From NCBI GenBank assembly GCA_016931325.1, contig JAFGFC010000119.1, positions 1 to 59,060 of the forward strand: DNA of 59,060 nt, written 5' to 3'. The notes beneath the pieces were generated by a model. The model saw nothing but the letters and a program-made list of their open reading frames with translations, was not told where the DNA came from and searched no databases. Position numbers and translations under genes: made by a program. Of the stretch, positions 1 to 9,498 are shown one piece after another. The stretch's first letter is position 1, and each line of letters opens with the position of its first letter. The DNA is from Spirochaetota bacterium (lineage in GTDB: Bacteria > Spirochaetota > JAHITG01 > JAFGFC01).

Positions 1-16
1 AACATCATTTGATTGA

Positions 17-907
17 TCAATATGTCTCTGATCCCGGATACAGAACCTGAAAAAAGTTGTACATCAGATACAGTTCGACAGCAAAAGCCGGGAAACCAAA
101 ATAACCCGGGATCGGCATTTCAAATATCTTGATATGAGAAAGGATAGGCACGGAATATTTCCATTTTGTAAGAGCCCAGTAGTTCCAGAATTCCCATAGA
201 AATCCACATACAAAACCCGAAAGGATCAAAGACAAAAGATTGCGCCCATCGCCTTTTTCCAGATCACCCAGGATAGAATACCTCTTCTTTAACAGATAAA
301 GCAGAGGATCCAATACAAAAATAAAACCCAGCCACACAAAAGCCGCCAGAAATTTTCTTGAAGAAAAGGGCAAAATCTTTGGCAGAAAGAAAAAAAGGTC
401 CTTATCAGCTGATCCATCAATAAATCGGCTTGAGAATGAGAGAAGGGGCATAAAAATAAATATTAGCCCGATCAGAAAAAGAATACCCAACGTGAATGAT
501 CGAACAGGAATCTTTGGCAACCTTTGTTTAAATAATCCAAGGTTCTTAAAGAGATCAGCAGTAAAGAGGACAGCCGGAAGGATAGTCCCAAAAGCCCAGA
601 AATAACCGAGATACTTCAACGATAAGGATTCTAACAGATTATAATATGTCCAGTTAGAAAGGAAGATGTTAAACCATTCAAAGATCCACCAGAATAAAAC
701 AGACAAGAAAAACATCCGGGCAAAGACTCCCGGCGTATGGAAGATAACAGATCGACCTTTTAATCTATAATTAATATAATCAACAAGCAGAATATACCCG
801 GTCCATGCCACGGGAGTGGCAAAAATTTGAAAGAACGAGATTTTCAGTATTAATCCCAGCTCAACAGCCATGATCAATAGAATTCCTATTAAGCCTTCTA
901 AAACCAT
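17..907 (-). CDS. Polytopic membrane protein of unknown function
   Basis: A 296-residue, very hydrophobic protein that I do not recognise. About eight membrane segments are likely, the first at residues 3-25. Two parts resemble each other: a Trp-rich stretch at residues 73-80 (WWIFEWFN) followed by GYF at 101-103, and a second at 238-242 (WEFWN) followed by GYFGF at 268-272, so the fold may be an internal duplication. No catalytic or metal motif is evident. The gene is divergent from the phosphate transport pair. The ATG has no Shine-Dalgarno sequence; a TATAAT box on the minus strand (918-923) ends 10 bases upstream of it, which would give an almost leaderless mRNA. The internal Met13 is an alternative start. 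That this is a real gene is fairly sure; its function is unknown. Confidence 0.7.
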   Translation of the reverse strand: MVLEGLIGILLIMAVELGLILKISFFQIFATPVAWTGYILLVDYINYRLKGRSVIFHTPGVFARMFFLSVLFWWIFEWFNIFLSNWTYYNLLESLSLKYLGYFWAFGTILPAVLFTADLFKNLGLFKQRLPKIPVRSFTLGILFLIGLIFIFMPLLSFSSRFIDGSADKDLFFFLPKILPFSSRKFLAAFVWLGFIFVLDPLLYLLKKRYSILGDLEKGDGRNLLSLILSGFVCGFLWEFWNYWALTKWKYSVPILSHIKIFEMPIPGYFGFPAFAVELYLMYNFFQVLYPGSETY

Positions 908-992
908 ATTTAATTATATTATACTTGGTTCTATTTTCAACAATTTTATTTTTTCCAGGGGAGCAGGGGACATACCATCACTCAGGTATTAT

Positions 993-1020
993 TTGACTTT
1001 CATCTAATGTTTGTTATATT
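993..1020 (+). promoter_or_regulatory. Sigma-70-type promoter of the DUF47-pit operon
   Basis: TTGACT (993-998) and TATATT (1015-1020) separated by 16 bases, 27 bases before the ATG at 1048. That ATG has a strong ribosome binding site (GGGGAGG, 6 bases upstream). Confidence 0.55.
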
Positions 1021-1047
1021 CATCTCAACTTTAAGGGGAGGATAGCC

Positions 1048-1698
1048 ATGAAACTTTTTTTTGGCAAAGGCAAACTCTTGGAAGAAAAGATCTTTCAATA
1101 TCTTAATTCGATCCTGGAGACCAGGAATCTGTTTAAAACAACGGTCATGCATTATTTTGAAGGAAAACTGTCCAATAAGTTCTGCGATGAAGTCCTTTCT
1201 GTCCATTTCAAAGAAGCGCGTGCCGATGATCTGAGACGTGATATAGAGCATCAGATGTACGGGAAAGCGCTTCTTCCTGAATTCAGAGGAAATATACTTT
1301 CCCTTTTAGAGGAGATCGACAAGCTGGCTAATAAATGTGAATCAATTCTTTTTATGATAAACCTTCAAAATCTCATTGTCCCTTCTTTTTTGAAGGAGAA
1401 TTTTATCAAGCTGATAGACATCAATATGCGTTCCATCGATGAATCCATTAAACTGGTAAAGACCCTGTTCCAGAACCCGAAAGGGGTAACAGAACTGGTA
1501 AAGGTCGTGGACAGAACAGAAAGCGAATCTGATCATGTGGAACGTGATATTATAAAAAAGTTGTTTGACTCGCGAAAGCCCGACAAAGCGGATAAGATCC
1601 TTTTAAAAGAACTGTTACTTGAAATAGGAAGCATATCTGACTTTGGAGAACGGATAGCGGATATGGTCAACATTATTAATATAAAGGTCAAGGTCTGA
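1048..1698 (+). CDS. DUF47 family protein, PhoU-like partner of Pit
   Basis: A 216-residue all-helical protein beginning MKLFFGKG, of the length and composition expected for the DUF47 (TIGR00153, PhoU-like) family. It has the conserved acidic pattern of metal-binding PhoU-type helices, for example ESESDHVERD near residue 157. Members of this family are usually encoded directly before a PiT phosphate transporter and are thought to modulate it in the cytoplasm. The same arrangement holds here: the stop codon lies 3 bases before the pit ATG, so the two are almost certainly co-transcribed and translationally coupled. The start is supported by GGGGAGG six bases upstream. The family and the Pit link are clear; the biochemical mode of action is inferred from family knowledge. 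Confidence 0.88.
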   Translation: MKLFFGKGKLLEEKIFQYLNSILETRNLFKTTVMHYFEGKLSNKFCDEVLSVHFKEARADDLRRDIEHQMYGKALLPEFRGNILSLLEEIDKLANKCESILFMINLQNLIVPSFLKENFIKLIDINMRSIDESIKLVKTLFQNPKGVTELVKVVDRTESESDHVERDIIKKLFDSRKPDKADKILLKELLLEIGSISDFGERIADMVNIINIKVKV

Positions 1699-1701
1699 TC
1701 C

Positions 1702-2640
1702 ATGACCCATTTTTATCTCTCTTCAGGAATATTTCTGGGATGGTCATTGGGCGCCAATGATGCGGCCAATGTCTTTGGAACGGCTGTCTCCTCAAGGATG
1801 ATCAGATATCGTTCGGCTGTCATTCTGACATCCATTTTCATTATCCTGGGAGCTGTCCTTGAAGGGACCAATGGTATAAAAACCCTGGGAGGATTGACCA
1901 ATCAGGATCTTCAATCAGCCTTCATATCAGCCCTGGCAGCGGCTCTCACAGTAACCTTTATGACCCTGTTAAAACTCCCGGTTTCCACATCTCAGGCGGC
2001 TGTCGGTGCCATTATGGGAATAGGGATCTTCCACTCTTATTTCAATTTTGCCTCTATGACAAAGGTCTTTATCTGCTGGATCGGCACCCCGATTGGAGCC
2101 ATGCTGATAGCTATCATTTTATATATGGTTTTGAGTAAGATCATTAATCATCTGAATCTCAATTTAATTCAACTGGATTATATCCTCCGTTTTGGCCTGA
2201 TACTGGGAGGAACATATGGGGCCTATGCTCTGGGAGCCAATAATGTTGCCAATGTAATAGGTGTTTTTTCTAAAATTTCCAGGTTCAGTCCGGGAATGCT
2301 TGCTTTAATAGGAGGGGTCAGTATCGCTTTTGGGGTCATTACATTTTCTAAAAATGTCATGCTGACCGTGGGGAAAAAGCTGGTTCCCATGGGAGCTTTT
2401 TCGGCTCTCATCGCTATTCTTGGTGAAGCCATTACAGTCCATATCTATGCCAAGATCGGCGTTCCAGTCTCCACGTCCCAGGCTATTATTGGAGCGGTTC
2501 TGGGTATTGGGATTATTAAAGGGATGCAAACGATCAACATGAAGACGCTTTATCGGATCCTTTTAGGATGGACCTTTACTCCTATTATGGCCGGGCTGAT
2601 GAGTTTAGGGCTGGTTTTCCTTATAAACAAAGGTCTTTAA
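1702..2640 (+). CDS. pit: PiT family low-affinity inorganic phosphate transporter
   Basis: A 312-residue integral membrane permease importing inorganic phosphate (or metal-phosphate) driven by cation symport. Both halves carry the inverted-repeat signature of the PiT family: [14 protein letters not shown] near residue 15 and [12 protein letters not shown] near residue 176. Each half also has a [11 protein letters not shown] / [11 protein letters not shown] segment. About ten membrane helices are expected, and the short length matches the compact bacterial PiT type without a large cytoplasmic loop. It is the second gene of an operon with the DUF47 protein. Its TAA stop overlaps the stop of tyrS on the other strand by four bases (2637-2640), leaving no room for a conventional terminator. 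The family call is secure; the co-transported ion is not determined by the sequence. Confidence 0.93.
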   Translation: MTHFYLSSGIFLGWSLGANDAANVFGTAVSSRMIRYRSAVILTSIFIILGAVLEGTNGIKTLGGLTNQDLQSAFISALAAALTVTFMTLLKLPVSTSQAAVGAIMGIGIFHSYFNFASMTKVFICWIGTPIGAMLIAIILYMVLSKIINHLNLNLIQLDYILRFGLILGGTYGAYALGANNVANVIGVFSKISRFSPGMLALIGGVSIAFGVITFSKNVMLTVGKKLVPMGAFSALIAILGEAITVHIYAKIGVPVSTSQAIIGAVLGIGIIKGMQTINMKTLYRILLGWTFTPIMAGLMSLGLVFLINKGL

Positions 2641-3878
2641 TGTCTGTGCCTGGCGATGATCTTTTTGCCTATCCGTATGATCATGCCATCTTTAATATCG
2701 CTTTTCTTGAATTTGACCCATTCATCTTTGACCTGTTCATTATCAAAGTCAACGCCACCCTGCTTTATCAGCCTTTTTATTTCGCTTTTAGACATATTTT
2801 TGCCAAGCAAAGTGGCTGAAGCGTAGGCAATGGCAGAAGCGGTATACTCTTGTCCCGCTTCATCCAGTTCTTTAAAAAGATCAATTTCAGGAATATCCTC
2901 GGGAATCTCCTTTTTTGAGAATAACAGATTAAAATTGGTCTCTTCTTTATCCGCTGTTTTATTATCATAATACCTGGCTACAATATCTTTGGCCAGAATA
3001 ACTTTTATCTCTTTTGGATTTCGCTTCTGCGCGATATCCTTTTTATATTGTTCGATCGTCTTCCTATCAATATCAGTTAATAGTTCTAAATATTTAAACA
3101 AGAGCGTGTCGGGTATGGACATGATCTTTCCAAACATATCCTTTGAATTTTCATTGATCCCGATATAGTTACCATAGCTTTTGCTCATCTTTTCTAACCC
3201 GTCAGTTCCTTCCAGCAAGGGCATCGTTAAAATGACCTGGGGCGGTTGATCGTACCTCTTCTGAATGGTCCGGCCAAGAAGAAGATTAAACTTCTGATCT
3301 GTGCCTCCCAGTTCAATATCAGCCTTTAATTGAACGGAATCATAAGCCTGAAGCAAAGGATAAAGGAACTCGAGCATGCTTATATCGTCCCCGTTCTTAT
3401 ACCTCTTGAAAAAATCATCTCGTTCCAAAAGCCGGGCCACCGTCTGTTTGGCTGACAATTCGATGATGTCCCTCAGATCCATTTTTTTTAACCAGGAACT
3501 GTTAAACACGATCTCCAGTTTATTGATATCCAGAATCCTTGAGATCTGCTGCCTGTATGTATCAGCATTTTTTTTCACTTCTCCTTCAGTCAGCTGATTC
3601 CTGGTCTTTGAACGTCCTGTGGGATCACCGATCATACCGGTATAATCGCCGATCAAAAATACGACTCTGTGCCCTAATTCTTGAAAATGGGCCATTTTCC
3701 TGAGTAAAACGGTATGGCCAAGATGAAGGTCAGGGGCTGTAGGGTCAAATCCGGCTTTTACAACCAGGGGTTTCTTCGTCTTTATGGAATTTTTTATCTT
3801 TTCAATCAGTTCTTCTTCAGAGATTATTTCTACCGTGCCGCGTTTGATAAGTTCCAGCTGTTCGTTCGCAGATAACAT
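2637..3878 (-). CDS. tyrS: Tyrosyl-tRNA synthetase
   Basis: A 413-residue class I aminoacyl-tRNA synthetase that charges tRNA-Tyr with tyrosine in the cytoplasm. The ATP-binding HIGH-type motif is HLGH at residues 52-55 and the KMSKS loop is exact at 230-234. The tyrosine pocket region contains [13 protein letters not shown] (about 78-90) and [10 protein letters not shown] (191-200). The C-terminal 65 residues form an S4 RNA-binding domain. Length and motifs fit the second (TyrZ-like) type of bacterial TyrRS. It is a single gene, divergent from ptsI and convergent with pit. A minus-strand promoter (TTGACA-17-TATATT) sits immediately upstream, so the transcript should start only a few bases before this ATG, and no Shine-Dalgarno or T-box element is seen. 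Confidence 0.96.
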   Translation of the reverse strand: MLSANEQLELIKRGTVEIISEEELIEKIKNSIKTKKPLVVKAGFDPTAPDLHLGHTVLLRKMAHFQELGHRVVFLIGDYTGMIGDPTGRSKTRNQLTEGEVKKNADTYRQQISRILDINKLEIVFNSSWLKKMDLRDIIELSAKQTVARLLERDDFFKRYKNGDDISMLEFLYPLLQAYDSVQLKADIELGGTDQKFNLLLGRTIQKRYDQPPQVILTMPLLEGTDGLEKMSKSYGNYIGINENSKDMFGKIMSIPDTLLFKYLELLTDIDRKTIEQYKKDIAQKRNPKEIKVILAKDIVARYYDNKTADKEETNFNLLFSKKEIPEDIPEIDLFKELDEAGQEYTASAIAYASATLLGKNMSKSEIKRLIKQGGVDFDNEQVKDEWVKFKKSDIKDGMIIRIGKKIIARHRH

Positions 3879-3888
3879 GATGGGAAAT

Positions 3889-3917
3889 AATATATTGAAA
3901 TTATATTATATGTCAAC
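3889..3917 (-). promoter_or_regulatory. tyrS promoter, predicted near-leaderless
   Basis: On the minus strand, TTGACA (3917-3912), 17-base spacer and TATATT (3894-3889). Only 10 bases separate the -10 box from the tyrS ATG at 3878, so the 5' leader would be about 3-5 bases or absent. Confidence 0.6.
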
Positions 3918-3931
3918 ACTGAATTACATAT

Positions 3932-3996
3932 TCAAGGATCCAGGGGTCCAAGTGAAGACAATCTATCAAAGTAAATCTTCACTCGAATCCTTGAAC
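3932..3996. repeat. Two-step inverted repeat between tyrS and ptsI
   Basis: Outer arms TTCAAGGAT (3932-3940) and ATCCTTGAA (3988-3996) and inner arms AGTGAAGA (3952-3959) and TCTTCACT (3977-3984) are all perfect. They can form a long hairpin with an internal loop. It lies upstream of both divergent promoters, not inside either predicted transcript. It could be an operator-like site, a relic of a small mobile repeat, or a terminator for something no longer there. Confidence 0.55.
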
Positions 3997-4041
3997 CCCA
4001 TGGAATGATCTGCTATTAAAATCTTCTAATGCACAAATAGC

Positions 4042-4069
4042 TTGCATTCTGTCAATATAATATTATATT
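4042..4069 (+). promoter_or_regulatory. Possible ptsI promoter
   Basis: TTGCAT (4042-4047) and TATATT (4064-4069) with a 16-base spacer; the ptsI ATG at 4082 is 12 bases after the -10 box, again predicting a very short leader. The -35 match is moderate. Confidence 0.4.
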
Positions 4070-4081
4070 GAATTAACTATC

Positions 4082-5848
4082 ATGAGCCGGAAAATGGAAA
4101 AATTTAAAGGGGTAGGTGCCTCTCCTGGAATTTCCATAGGTCCTGTCCACATTTTTGACGAGGAAAAATATATCATTCCTGATTACGGTATTGATCCTAA
4201 GGATATTCCTTCAGAAGTAAAACGGTTCAAAGAATCTCTCTCTAAAACCAAAAATGAGCTGTTAATCCTTCAAAAAAAGTTTTTAAAAACCGTAAAAGAT
4301 AAAAAATTGGATTTCTTTAAAATGCATATCCTGGTTCTGGAGGATCCCTACCTCGAACAAAAAGTTGTTGAACAGATCGCAGAGAACAGGAAAAATGCTG
4401 AATCAGCTCTGTTTGAAGTGATGAGCCAGTATATTGAGAATCTGGAATCCATCCAGGATGAATACCTCAGCGAGAGAGTTGCGGATCTGTATGATATATC
4501 TAAAAGAATAATGAGAAATCTTGTTAAAAAACGAAGACAGACCTTGCCACGGATAGAAAAACCGGTCATCATCATCTCCAAAGAATTAACGCCCACCGAT
4601 ACGGCAGGCCTGAACCGGGACAAGATCATCGGATTTGCGACCGACCTGGGTGGTAGAACCTCTCATACAGCCATTGTAGCACGGGCCCTGGAAATACCCG
4701 CTGTTGTTGGGCTCCAGCACATTACGCGCAATATTAATGAAGGGGATATTCTTATCATTGACGGGAATGAGGGGCTGGTTATTGTTAATCCTGATGAGAA
4801 GGTCTTGAAAGAATACAGGACAGCAAAAGGAGTTTTTGAAAAATTCTCTGAAGAATTAAGGAAGATCCAGTATCTGCAGGCCATCACTGTTGATAAAAAA
4901 TATGTTAAAATAGCCGGTAATATTGAAATAAGAGAAGGGATTGATTCCGTTATCTCTCATGGCGGGGAAGGCATCGGCTTGTTTCGCACAGAATTCTTAT
5001 ATCTTGACAGGTCAGACCTGCCTACAGAAAAGGAACTATATGACGTATTTAAAGAAGCGGTCCAGAAAATAAAACCTTTTGATGTGATCTTCAGGACCCT
5101 TGATATTGGGGGAGACAAGCTGGGAGGTCAATTTACAGCCACTGATGAGATCAATCCCTTTTTAGGATACAGGGCTATCCGTTTCTGTCTGGAGAATATC
5201 GACATCTTTGAAACCCAGTTAAAAGCTATTTTAAGGGCGTCATATTATGGAGAAGGCAAAATCATGTTCCCCATGGTATCTTCCGTGGATGAGATCTTGA
5301 GGATCAAGGATCTGATAGAACAATTAAAACTTCAGTTAAAGAAAGAAGGGAAAAATTACAAGGAAAACATCAGCATAGGAGCCATGATCGAGATACCATC
5401 AGCGGCCCTCACGTCTGATATCATATCCAGAAATGTAGATTTTTTAAGTATCGGAACGAATGACCTGGTGCAGTATACCATGGCTGTCGACAGGAACAAT
5501 CCGAAAATATCCTATTTATACGATCCCTATCATCCCGCGATCATCCGTTTGCTCAATGAAATTGTACAGAACGCCCACAGGCATCATGTTAAAGTCCATG
5601 TCTGCGGAGAACTGGCGGCAGAACCCATGGCCGCTGTTCTTTTTATTGGATTAAAAGTTGATGAATTGAGTATGAGCGCTATCGCGATACCCGAGGTGAA
5701 AAAGATCATCCGTTCTGTCAAGTATGCCGATTGTCATGATATTCTGAATAAAGTGCTGAAATTTGAAACATCCCAGAAAGTGAAAGCCAGTCTGCATAAA
5801 TTCGTTCTGGAAAACATACCTGAATTTGCGTATAAATCGGCAGACTGA
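4082..5848 (+). CDS. ptsI: Phosphoenolpyruvate-protein phosphotransferase (PTS enzyme I)
   Basis: A 588-residue cytoplasmic enzyme that transfers phosphate from phosphoenolpyruvate to HPr, the first step of the sugar phosphotransferase system. Order of domains: N-terminal PEP-utilising/HPr-binding region (about 1-150); phosphohistidine domain with GGRTSHTAIVARALEIPA, active His195; and the C-terminal TIM-barrel PEP-binding domain with GEGIGLFRTEFLYL (near 300) and the catalytic cysteine segment VCGELAAEP (near 510). Full length for the family. A second in-frame ATG (Met5) is an alternative start; neither has a good Shine-Dalgarno sequence. No HPr, HPr kinase or EII gene is nearby, so partners must be encoded elsewhere, or the protein serves in regulation. 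The nearest sugar gene is the distant PfkB-type kinase at 26.4 kb. Confidence 0.94.
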   Translation: MSRKMEKFKGVGASPGISIGPVHIFDEEKYIIPDYGIDPKDIPSEVKRFKESLSKTKNELLILQKKFLKTVKDKKLDFFKMHILVLEDPYLEQKVVEQIAENRKNAESALFEVMSQYIENLESIQDEYLSERVADLYDISKRIMRNLVKKRRQTLPRIEKPVIIISKELTPTDTAGLNRDKIIGFATDLGGRTSHTAIVARALEIPAVVGLQHITRNINEGDILIIDGNEGLVIVNPDEKVLKEYRTAKGVFEKFSEELRKIQYLQAITVDKKYVKIAGNIEIREGIDSVISHGGEGIGLFRTEFLYLDRSDLPTEKELYDVFKEAVQKIKPFDVIFRTLDIGGDKLGGQFTATDEINPFLGYRAIRFCLENIDIFETQLKAILRASYYGEGKIMFPMVSSVDEILRIKDLIEQLKLQLKKEGKNYKENISIGAMIEIPSAALTSDIISRNVDFLSIGTNDLVQYTMAVDRNNPKISYLYDPYHPAIIRLLNEIVQNAHRHHVKVHVCGELAAEPMAAVLFIGLKVDELSMSAIAIPEVKKIIRSVKYADCHDILNKVLKFETSQKVKASLHKFVLENIPEFAYKSAD

Positions 5849-5952
5849 ATGAGCGGGTAATATTTGGATTTTAGTCTTGCAGGAAATTTTTATTGCTTTT
5901 TTAATATAATTGATAATATTAGATGTTTAAATTCCGAGATTCCGGAGGTATG

Positions 5953-6147
5953 ATGTATCAGGTTATATGGGAAAAAATTAAACAGATAAAAGGCTCTGCA
6001 TTCCTCAAAGCAGGGGTGGCCGTTTATTTTCTCGGTTTTCTTTTTCTGGGAATGATCGGCCAGAATTATACCGGATTCATGAGTTTTTTGGCTCCCTTCT
6101 CTATTATTTCAGGGATCATCCTTATTTCTGTCGGATTAATAAAATAA
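5953..6147 (+). CDS. Small two-helix membrane protein
   Basis: A 64-residue protein with two hydrophobic segments (roughly residues 22-40 and 45-62) after a short charged N-terminus, MYQVIWEKIKQIKG. The start at 5953 is chosen because GGAGG (5944-5948) lies four bases upstream; the ATG at 5950 is too close to that site, and a longer reading from 5923 lacks one. It stands alone between ptsI and uvrA. I do not recognise a family. The clear ribosome binding site argues that it is translated. Confidence 0.5.
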   Translation: MYQVIWEKIKQIKGSAFLKAGVAVYFLGFLFLGMIGQNYTGFMSFLAPFSIISGIILISVGLIK

Positions 6148-6227
6148 AATTCTGTCTTGAATTATTATCTTATTCAGCGATCTGCAATACCCCAAGGGCA
6201 CTGGGTCTGTAATCTGAAATAAATAAT

Positions 6228-9050
6228 ATGGCTTATAAGAATATTATTATAAAAGGCGCCAGAGAACATAACCTTAAAAATATTGATCTTATACTACCCA
6301 GAAACAAATTTATTGTCTTCACAGGTTTAAGCGGTTCAGGAAAATCCTCACTGGCTTTTGATACAATATATGCCGAAGGCCAGAGGCGATATGTTGAATC
6401 CCTGTCCACTTATGCCAGACAATTTCTGGGCCAGATGGAAAAACCTGATGTGGAATCGATCGAAGGATTGTCTCCGGCTATTTCAATCGAACAAAAGACC
6501 ACTCACCGCAATCCCCGATCCACTGTGGCTACGGTCACCGAAATATATGACCACCTCAGGCTGCTTTTTGCGCGAATTGGAAAACCATACTGCCCACAAT
6601 GCGCAAAACCCATCACCTCACAGACCTCTACTCAGATCATCGATGTTTTGTTGAAACTCCCGGAAGGCGCCAAACTGATGATCCTGGCCCCCCTGGTCCG
6701 TGGCCGGAAAGGAGAGTATAAACATCTGATCCATGAGATGGAAAAAGAAGGCTTTGCCAGGATACGGATCGATGGTCAAATATATAATTTTGCAACGGAC
6801 AGGATCCCGGATCTCGATAAGAATATTAAACATAAGATCGAAGTGGTGGTGGACCGCCTTATCGTTCGAGACCAGATCCGCTCCCGCCTGGCTGATTCAG
6901 TAGAAACAGCCCTGCGTGTCAGTGAAGGTCTTTTGATCGCCATGATTGGAACAGAGGGTAAAGAAAATATATTTTCCCAATCATTAGCCTGTCTTGAATG
7001 CGGGATCAGTATTCCTGAGATATCACCAAGGCTCTTCTCTTTTAACAGTCCTTATGGGGCCTGCAAAACATGCCATGGCCTGGGCAAGATCATAGAGATC
7101 GATCCCAAACTGGTCATTGTTGATCCCCATCTGTCTCTTATGGAAGGCGCTGTTGAACCTTTTAACATAGGGAGAGGCGGCTATTATTTTCAGACGTTTC
7201 AGGCTCTGGCTAAAAAATATAAATTCTCTCTGGATACACCGTATAACGATCTACCGGAAAAGATCAAAAATATTATCCTGTACGGGACCGAAGGGGAAAA
7301 GCTAATCTTTCAATATGAGAGCGAAAAATGGAAAGGGTCTTTCAATGCCCCTTTTGAAGGCGTTATTAACAATCTGCACAGGAGATACAAAGAAACGAGA
7401 TCAGAAGCCATGCACGATGAGATAGCCCGTTATATGAGTGACAGACCCTGTCACAGTTGCGATGGAAAACGTTTAAAACCGGAAGCTCTGTCCATAAAGA
7501 TAAACTCCCTATCCATTATTGATGTAACAAATTTTTCAGTATCACAGTGCATGGATTTCTTTGAAAATATTGATCTGGGAAAAACCGATGCCATTATTGC
7601 GAAAGATATTCTTAAGGAGATCAGGCAGCGGCTGAAATTCCTCAAAGATGTCGGATTGGATTATCTCACTCTGGACAGAGAATCAGGGACCCTGTCAGGA
7701 GGAGAGGCTCAACGCATTCGTCTGGCCACCCAGATCGGGTCAAGGCTGGTGGGGGTTGTTTATATTCTTGACGAACCCAGTATCGGCCTGCATCAGAGAG
7801 ATAATAAGAGGTTATTGGAAACACTGCGTTATTTAAATTTTATTGGTAACACGCTTATTGTTATAGAACATGATGAGGAAACCATAAGAAACGCTGATCA
7901 TATCGTTGATCTGGGTCCCGGAGCCGGAGACCATGGCGGTGAAGTTGTGGCTCAAGGAACGATAGAACAGATCATGAAGAGTAAAAGATCCATAACAGGG
8001 AAATATCTCAGAAAAGAAAAAGTGATCCCCACTCCCAAAGATCGAAGAAAGGGCAATTCGAAATATCTATCTATCCTGGGAGCCCGCATGCATAACCTGA
8101 AGGATATTGATGTAAAAATTCCTCTGGGAAAATTTGTCGCCATCACAGGAGTATCCGGTTCGGGTAAAAGCACGCTTTTAGGCGAAATTCTATATCCCGA
8201 GCTGGCCCGTACTGTCAATAAGGCCAGGGCATGGGGAGGAGAACACGATAAAATTCAAGGGATCGAGTATCTTGATAAAGTCATAAATATCGACCAGTCA
8301 CCGATAGGTCGCACTCCCCGCTCCAATCCAGCCACTTATACCGGCACCTTTACATTCATCAGGGACCTCTATTCCCGGTTGCCCGAATCCAAGATCAGAG
8401 GATATAAGCCGGGTCGGTTCAGCTTTAATGTGCGGGGAGGGCGATGTGAAGCCTGTGAAGGACAGGGGATATTGAAGATCGAAATGCATTTTCTCCCTGA
8501 TATCTACATAAAATGTGAAGAATGTCAGGGAAAAAGATTCAACAAAGAGACCCTGCATATCAAATACAAGGATAAAAATATTGCTGATGTATTGAATATG
8601 ACCGTTGAGGAATCCCTGGAATTCTTCAAGGCTATCCCTGCCGTAAAAAGAAAATTAAAGACCTTACAGGATGTGGGATTAGGTTATATTAAATTAGGTC
8701 AATCCGCCACAACTCTTTCCGGAGGAGAGGCACAGAGGATAAAACTGGCCAGCGAACTGGCTAAAAAAAGTACAGGTAAAACCTTCTATATCCTGGACGA
8801 ACCCACAACAGGACTGCATTTCCATGATATCAAAAAGCTGTTAGACGTTTTGAACAGGTTTGTTGACAGCGGCAACACGGTCGTGGTTATTGAACATAAC
8901 CTTGACGTGATAAAGATGGCTGATCACATCATAGACCTGGGTCCGGAAGGAGGCGATAAAGGAGGATACATCATCGCTGAAGGCAGTCCTGAAAAGATCA
9001 GCAAAATCAAAAAGTCTTATACCGGTAATTTTTTAAAAAAAATACTCTAA
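6228..9050 (+). CDS. uvrA: UvrA, excinuclease ABC subunit A
   Basis: A 940-residue ATPase that recognises bulky DNA lesions with UvrB in nucleotide excision repair. It has two ABC ATPase halves. The first has Walker [11 protein letters not shown] (33-42) and signature [12 protein letters not shown]; the second has Walker [11 protein letters not shown] (about 642) and signature [12 protein letters not shown]. Zinc-binding cysteine pairs are visible: CPQC in the UvrB-binding insertion near residue 124, CLEC...CKTC (about 258-282) and CEAC...CEEC (about 742-768). Length is normal for bacterial UvrA. uvrB and uvrC are not in the window. Its stop overlaps the stop of the convergent cupin gene by four bases (9047-9050). 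The start has no strong ribosome binding site but matches the usual N-terminus of the family. Confidence 0.97.
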   Translation: MAYKNIIIKGAREHNLKNIDLILPRNKFIVFTGLSGSGKSSLAFDTIYAEGQRRYVESLSTYARQFLGQMEKPDVESIEGLSPAISIEQKTTHRNPRSTVATVTEIYDHLRLLFARIGKPYCPQCAKPITSQTSTQIIDVLLKLPEGAKLMILAPLVRGRKGEYKHLIHEMEKEGFARIRIDGQIYNFATDRIPDLDKNIKHKIEVVVDRLIVRDQIRSRLADSVETALRVSEGLLIAMIGTEGKENIFSQSLACLECGISIPEISPRLFSFNSPYGACKTCHGLGKIIEIDPKLVIVDPHLSLMEGAVEPFNIGRGGYYFQTFQALAKKYKFSLDTPYNDLPEKIKNIILYGTEGEKLIFQYESEKWKGSFNAPFEGVINNLHRRYKETRSEAMHDEIARYMSDRPCHSCDGKRLKPEALSIKINSLSIIDVTNFSVSQCMDFFENIDLGKTDAIIAKDILKEIRQRLKFLKDVGLDYLTLDRESGTLSGGEAQRIRLATQIGSRLVGVVYILDEPSIGLHQRDNKRLLETLRYLNFIGNTLIVIEHDEETIRNADHIVDLGPGAGDHGGEVVAQGTIEQIMKSKRSITGKYLRKEKVIPTPKDRRKGNSKYLSILGARMHNLKDIDVKIPLGKFVAITGVSGSGKSTLLGEILYPELARTVNKARAWGGEHDKIQGIEYLDKVINIDQSPIGRTPRSNPATYTGTFTFIRDLYSRLPESKIRGYKPGRFSFNVRGGRCEACEGQGILKIEMHFLPDIYIKCEECQGKRFNKETLHIKYKDKNIADVLNMTVEESLEFFKAIPAVKRKLKTLQDVGLGYIKLGQSATTLSGGEAQRIKLASELAKKSTGKTFYILDEPTTGLHFHDIKKLLDVLNRFVDSGNTVVVIEHNLDVIKMADHIIDLGPEGGDKGGYIIAEGSPEKISKIKKSYTGNFLKKIL

Positions 9051-9319
9051 CCGAATGTATAATGTTTTTTCACTTTTTTCAGTATATTCCACGTACACTT
9101 CATCCCCTGCGGGAAAGTGACAAGATCTCCTTTGCCTATTTCCACCTCTTCTCCTTCCTCGGGTTTAACCTTGACTTTGCCTTCCAGAAAATAACATGTT
9201 TCTTTATCAGAATATTCCCAGGGAAAGGTGCTCGCCTCTTTTTCCCATATGGGCCATGATCTGACATTCAAGTTTTTCAACCTGGATTCATCAGGTTTTT
9301 CTATTTTAATTTCCATCAT
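9047..9319 (-). CDS. Small cupin (DUF861 / EutQ-like) protein
   Basis: A 90-residue single-domain cupin. The strands carry the typical pattern: [13 protein letters not shown], then [12 protein letters not shown], then [17 protein letters not shown], which is the core of the cupin_3 (DUF861) family. Family members are small metal-binding or ligand-binding beta-barrels of mostly unknown role; the two-residue W-x-W-like N-terminal segment and the '[10 protein letters not shown]' loop are diagnostic. The start at 9319 is preferred over 9331 because GGAGG (9329-9325) precedes it by five bases; a third possible ATG follows at 9316. A good promoter lies just upstream. No histidine-rich canonical cupin metal site is evident, so catalysis is doubtful. 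Confidence 0.8.
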   Translation of the reverse strand: MMEIKIEKPDESRLKNLNVRSWPIWEKEASTFPWEYSDKETCYFLEGKVKVKPEEGEEVEIGKGDLVTFPQGMKCTWNILKKVKKHYTFG

Positions 9320-9336
9320 TATATCCTCCATTTATT

Positions 9337-9364
9337 AATGTATCAAATTAAAGTTTAATGTCAA
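9337..9364 (-). promoter_or_regulatory. Promoter of the cupin gene
   Basis: Minus strand: TTGACA (9364-9359), 16-base spacer, TACATT (9342-9337), 17 bases before the cupin ATG, with the Shine-Dalgarno sequence in between. Confidence 0.55.
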
Positions 9365-9382
9365 GATGACCTTTTATCGTTC

Positions 9383-9419
9383 TTAGTTCATGGTTCAAAA
9401 ACTATAAACCATGAACTAA
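9383..9419. repeat. 13-bp perfect inverted repeat between divergent promoters
   Basis: TTAGTTCATGGTT (9383-9395) and AACCATGAACTAA (9407-9419) are exact reverse complements with an 11-base loop. It lies between the cupin and PilZ promoters. It is built of short AGTTCATGGTT-like words, as are some other spacers in this window. Confidence 0.75.
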
Positions 9420-9448
9420 TTTCATCTGTGGTTATTTTTTAAAAATAT

Positions 9449-9476
9449 TTGACATATAGATTTGATTTAGTATTAT
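9449..9476 (+). promoter_or_regulatory. Promoter of the PilZ gene
   Basis: TTGACA (9449-9454), 16-base spacer, TATTAT (9471-9476). The ATG at 9499 follows with AGGAGG in the expected position. Confidence 0.65.
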
Positions 9477-9498
9477 TAGAGCCAGGAGGACAGGGGTT

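Noticed and set aside
1000-1251. Minus-strand reading frame of 83 codons over the DUF47 gene
   Set aside because: Antisense shadow of a gene with a strong ribosome binding site.
3879-4081. T-box riboswitch for tyrS
   Set aside because: The predicted tyrS transcript starts within a few bases of the ATG and no T-box sequence (AGGGTGGNACCGCG-like) is present.
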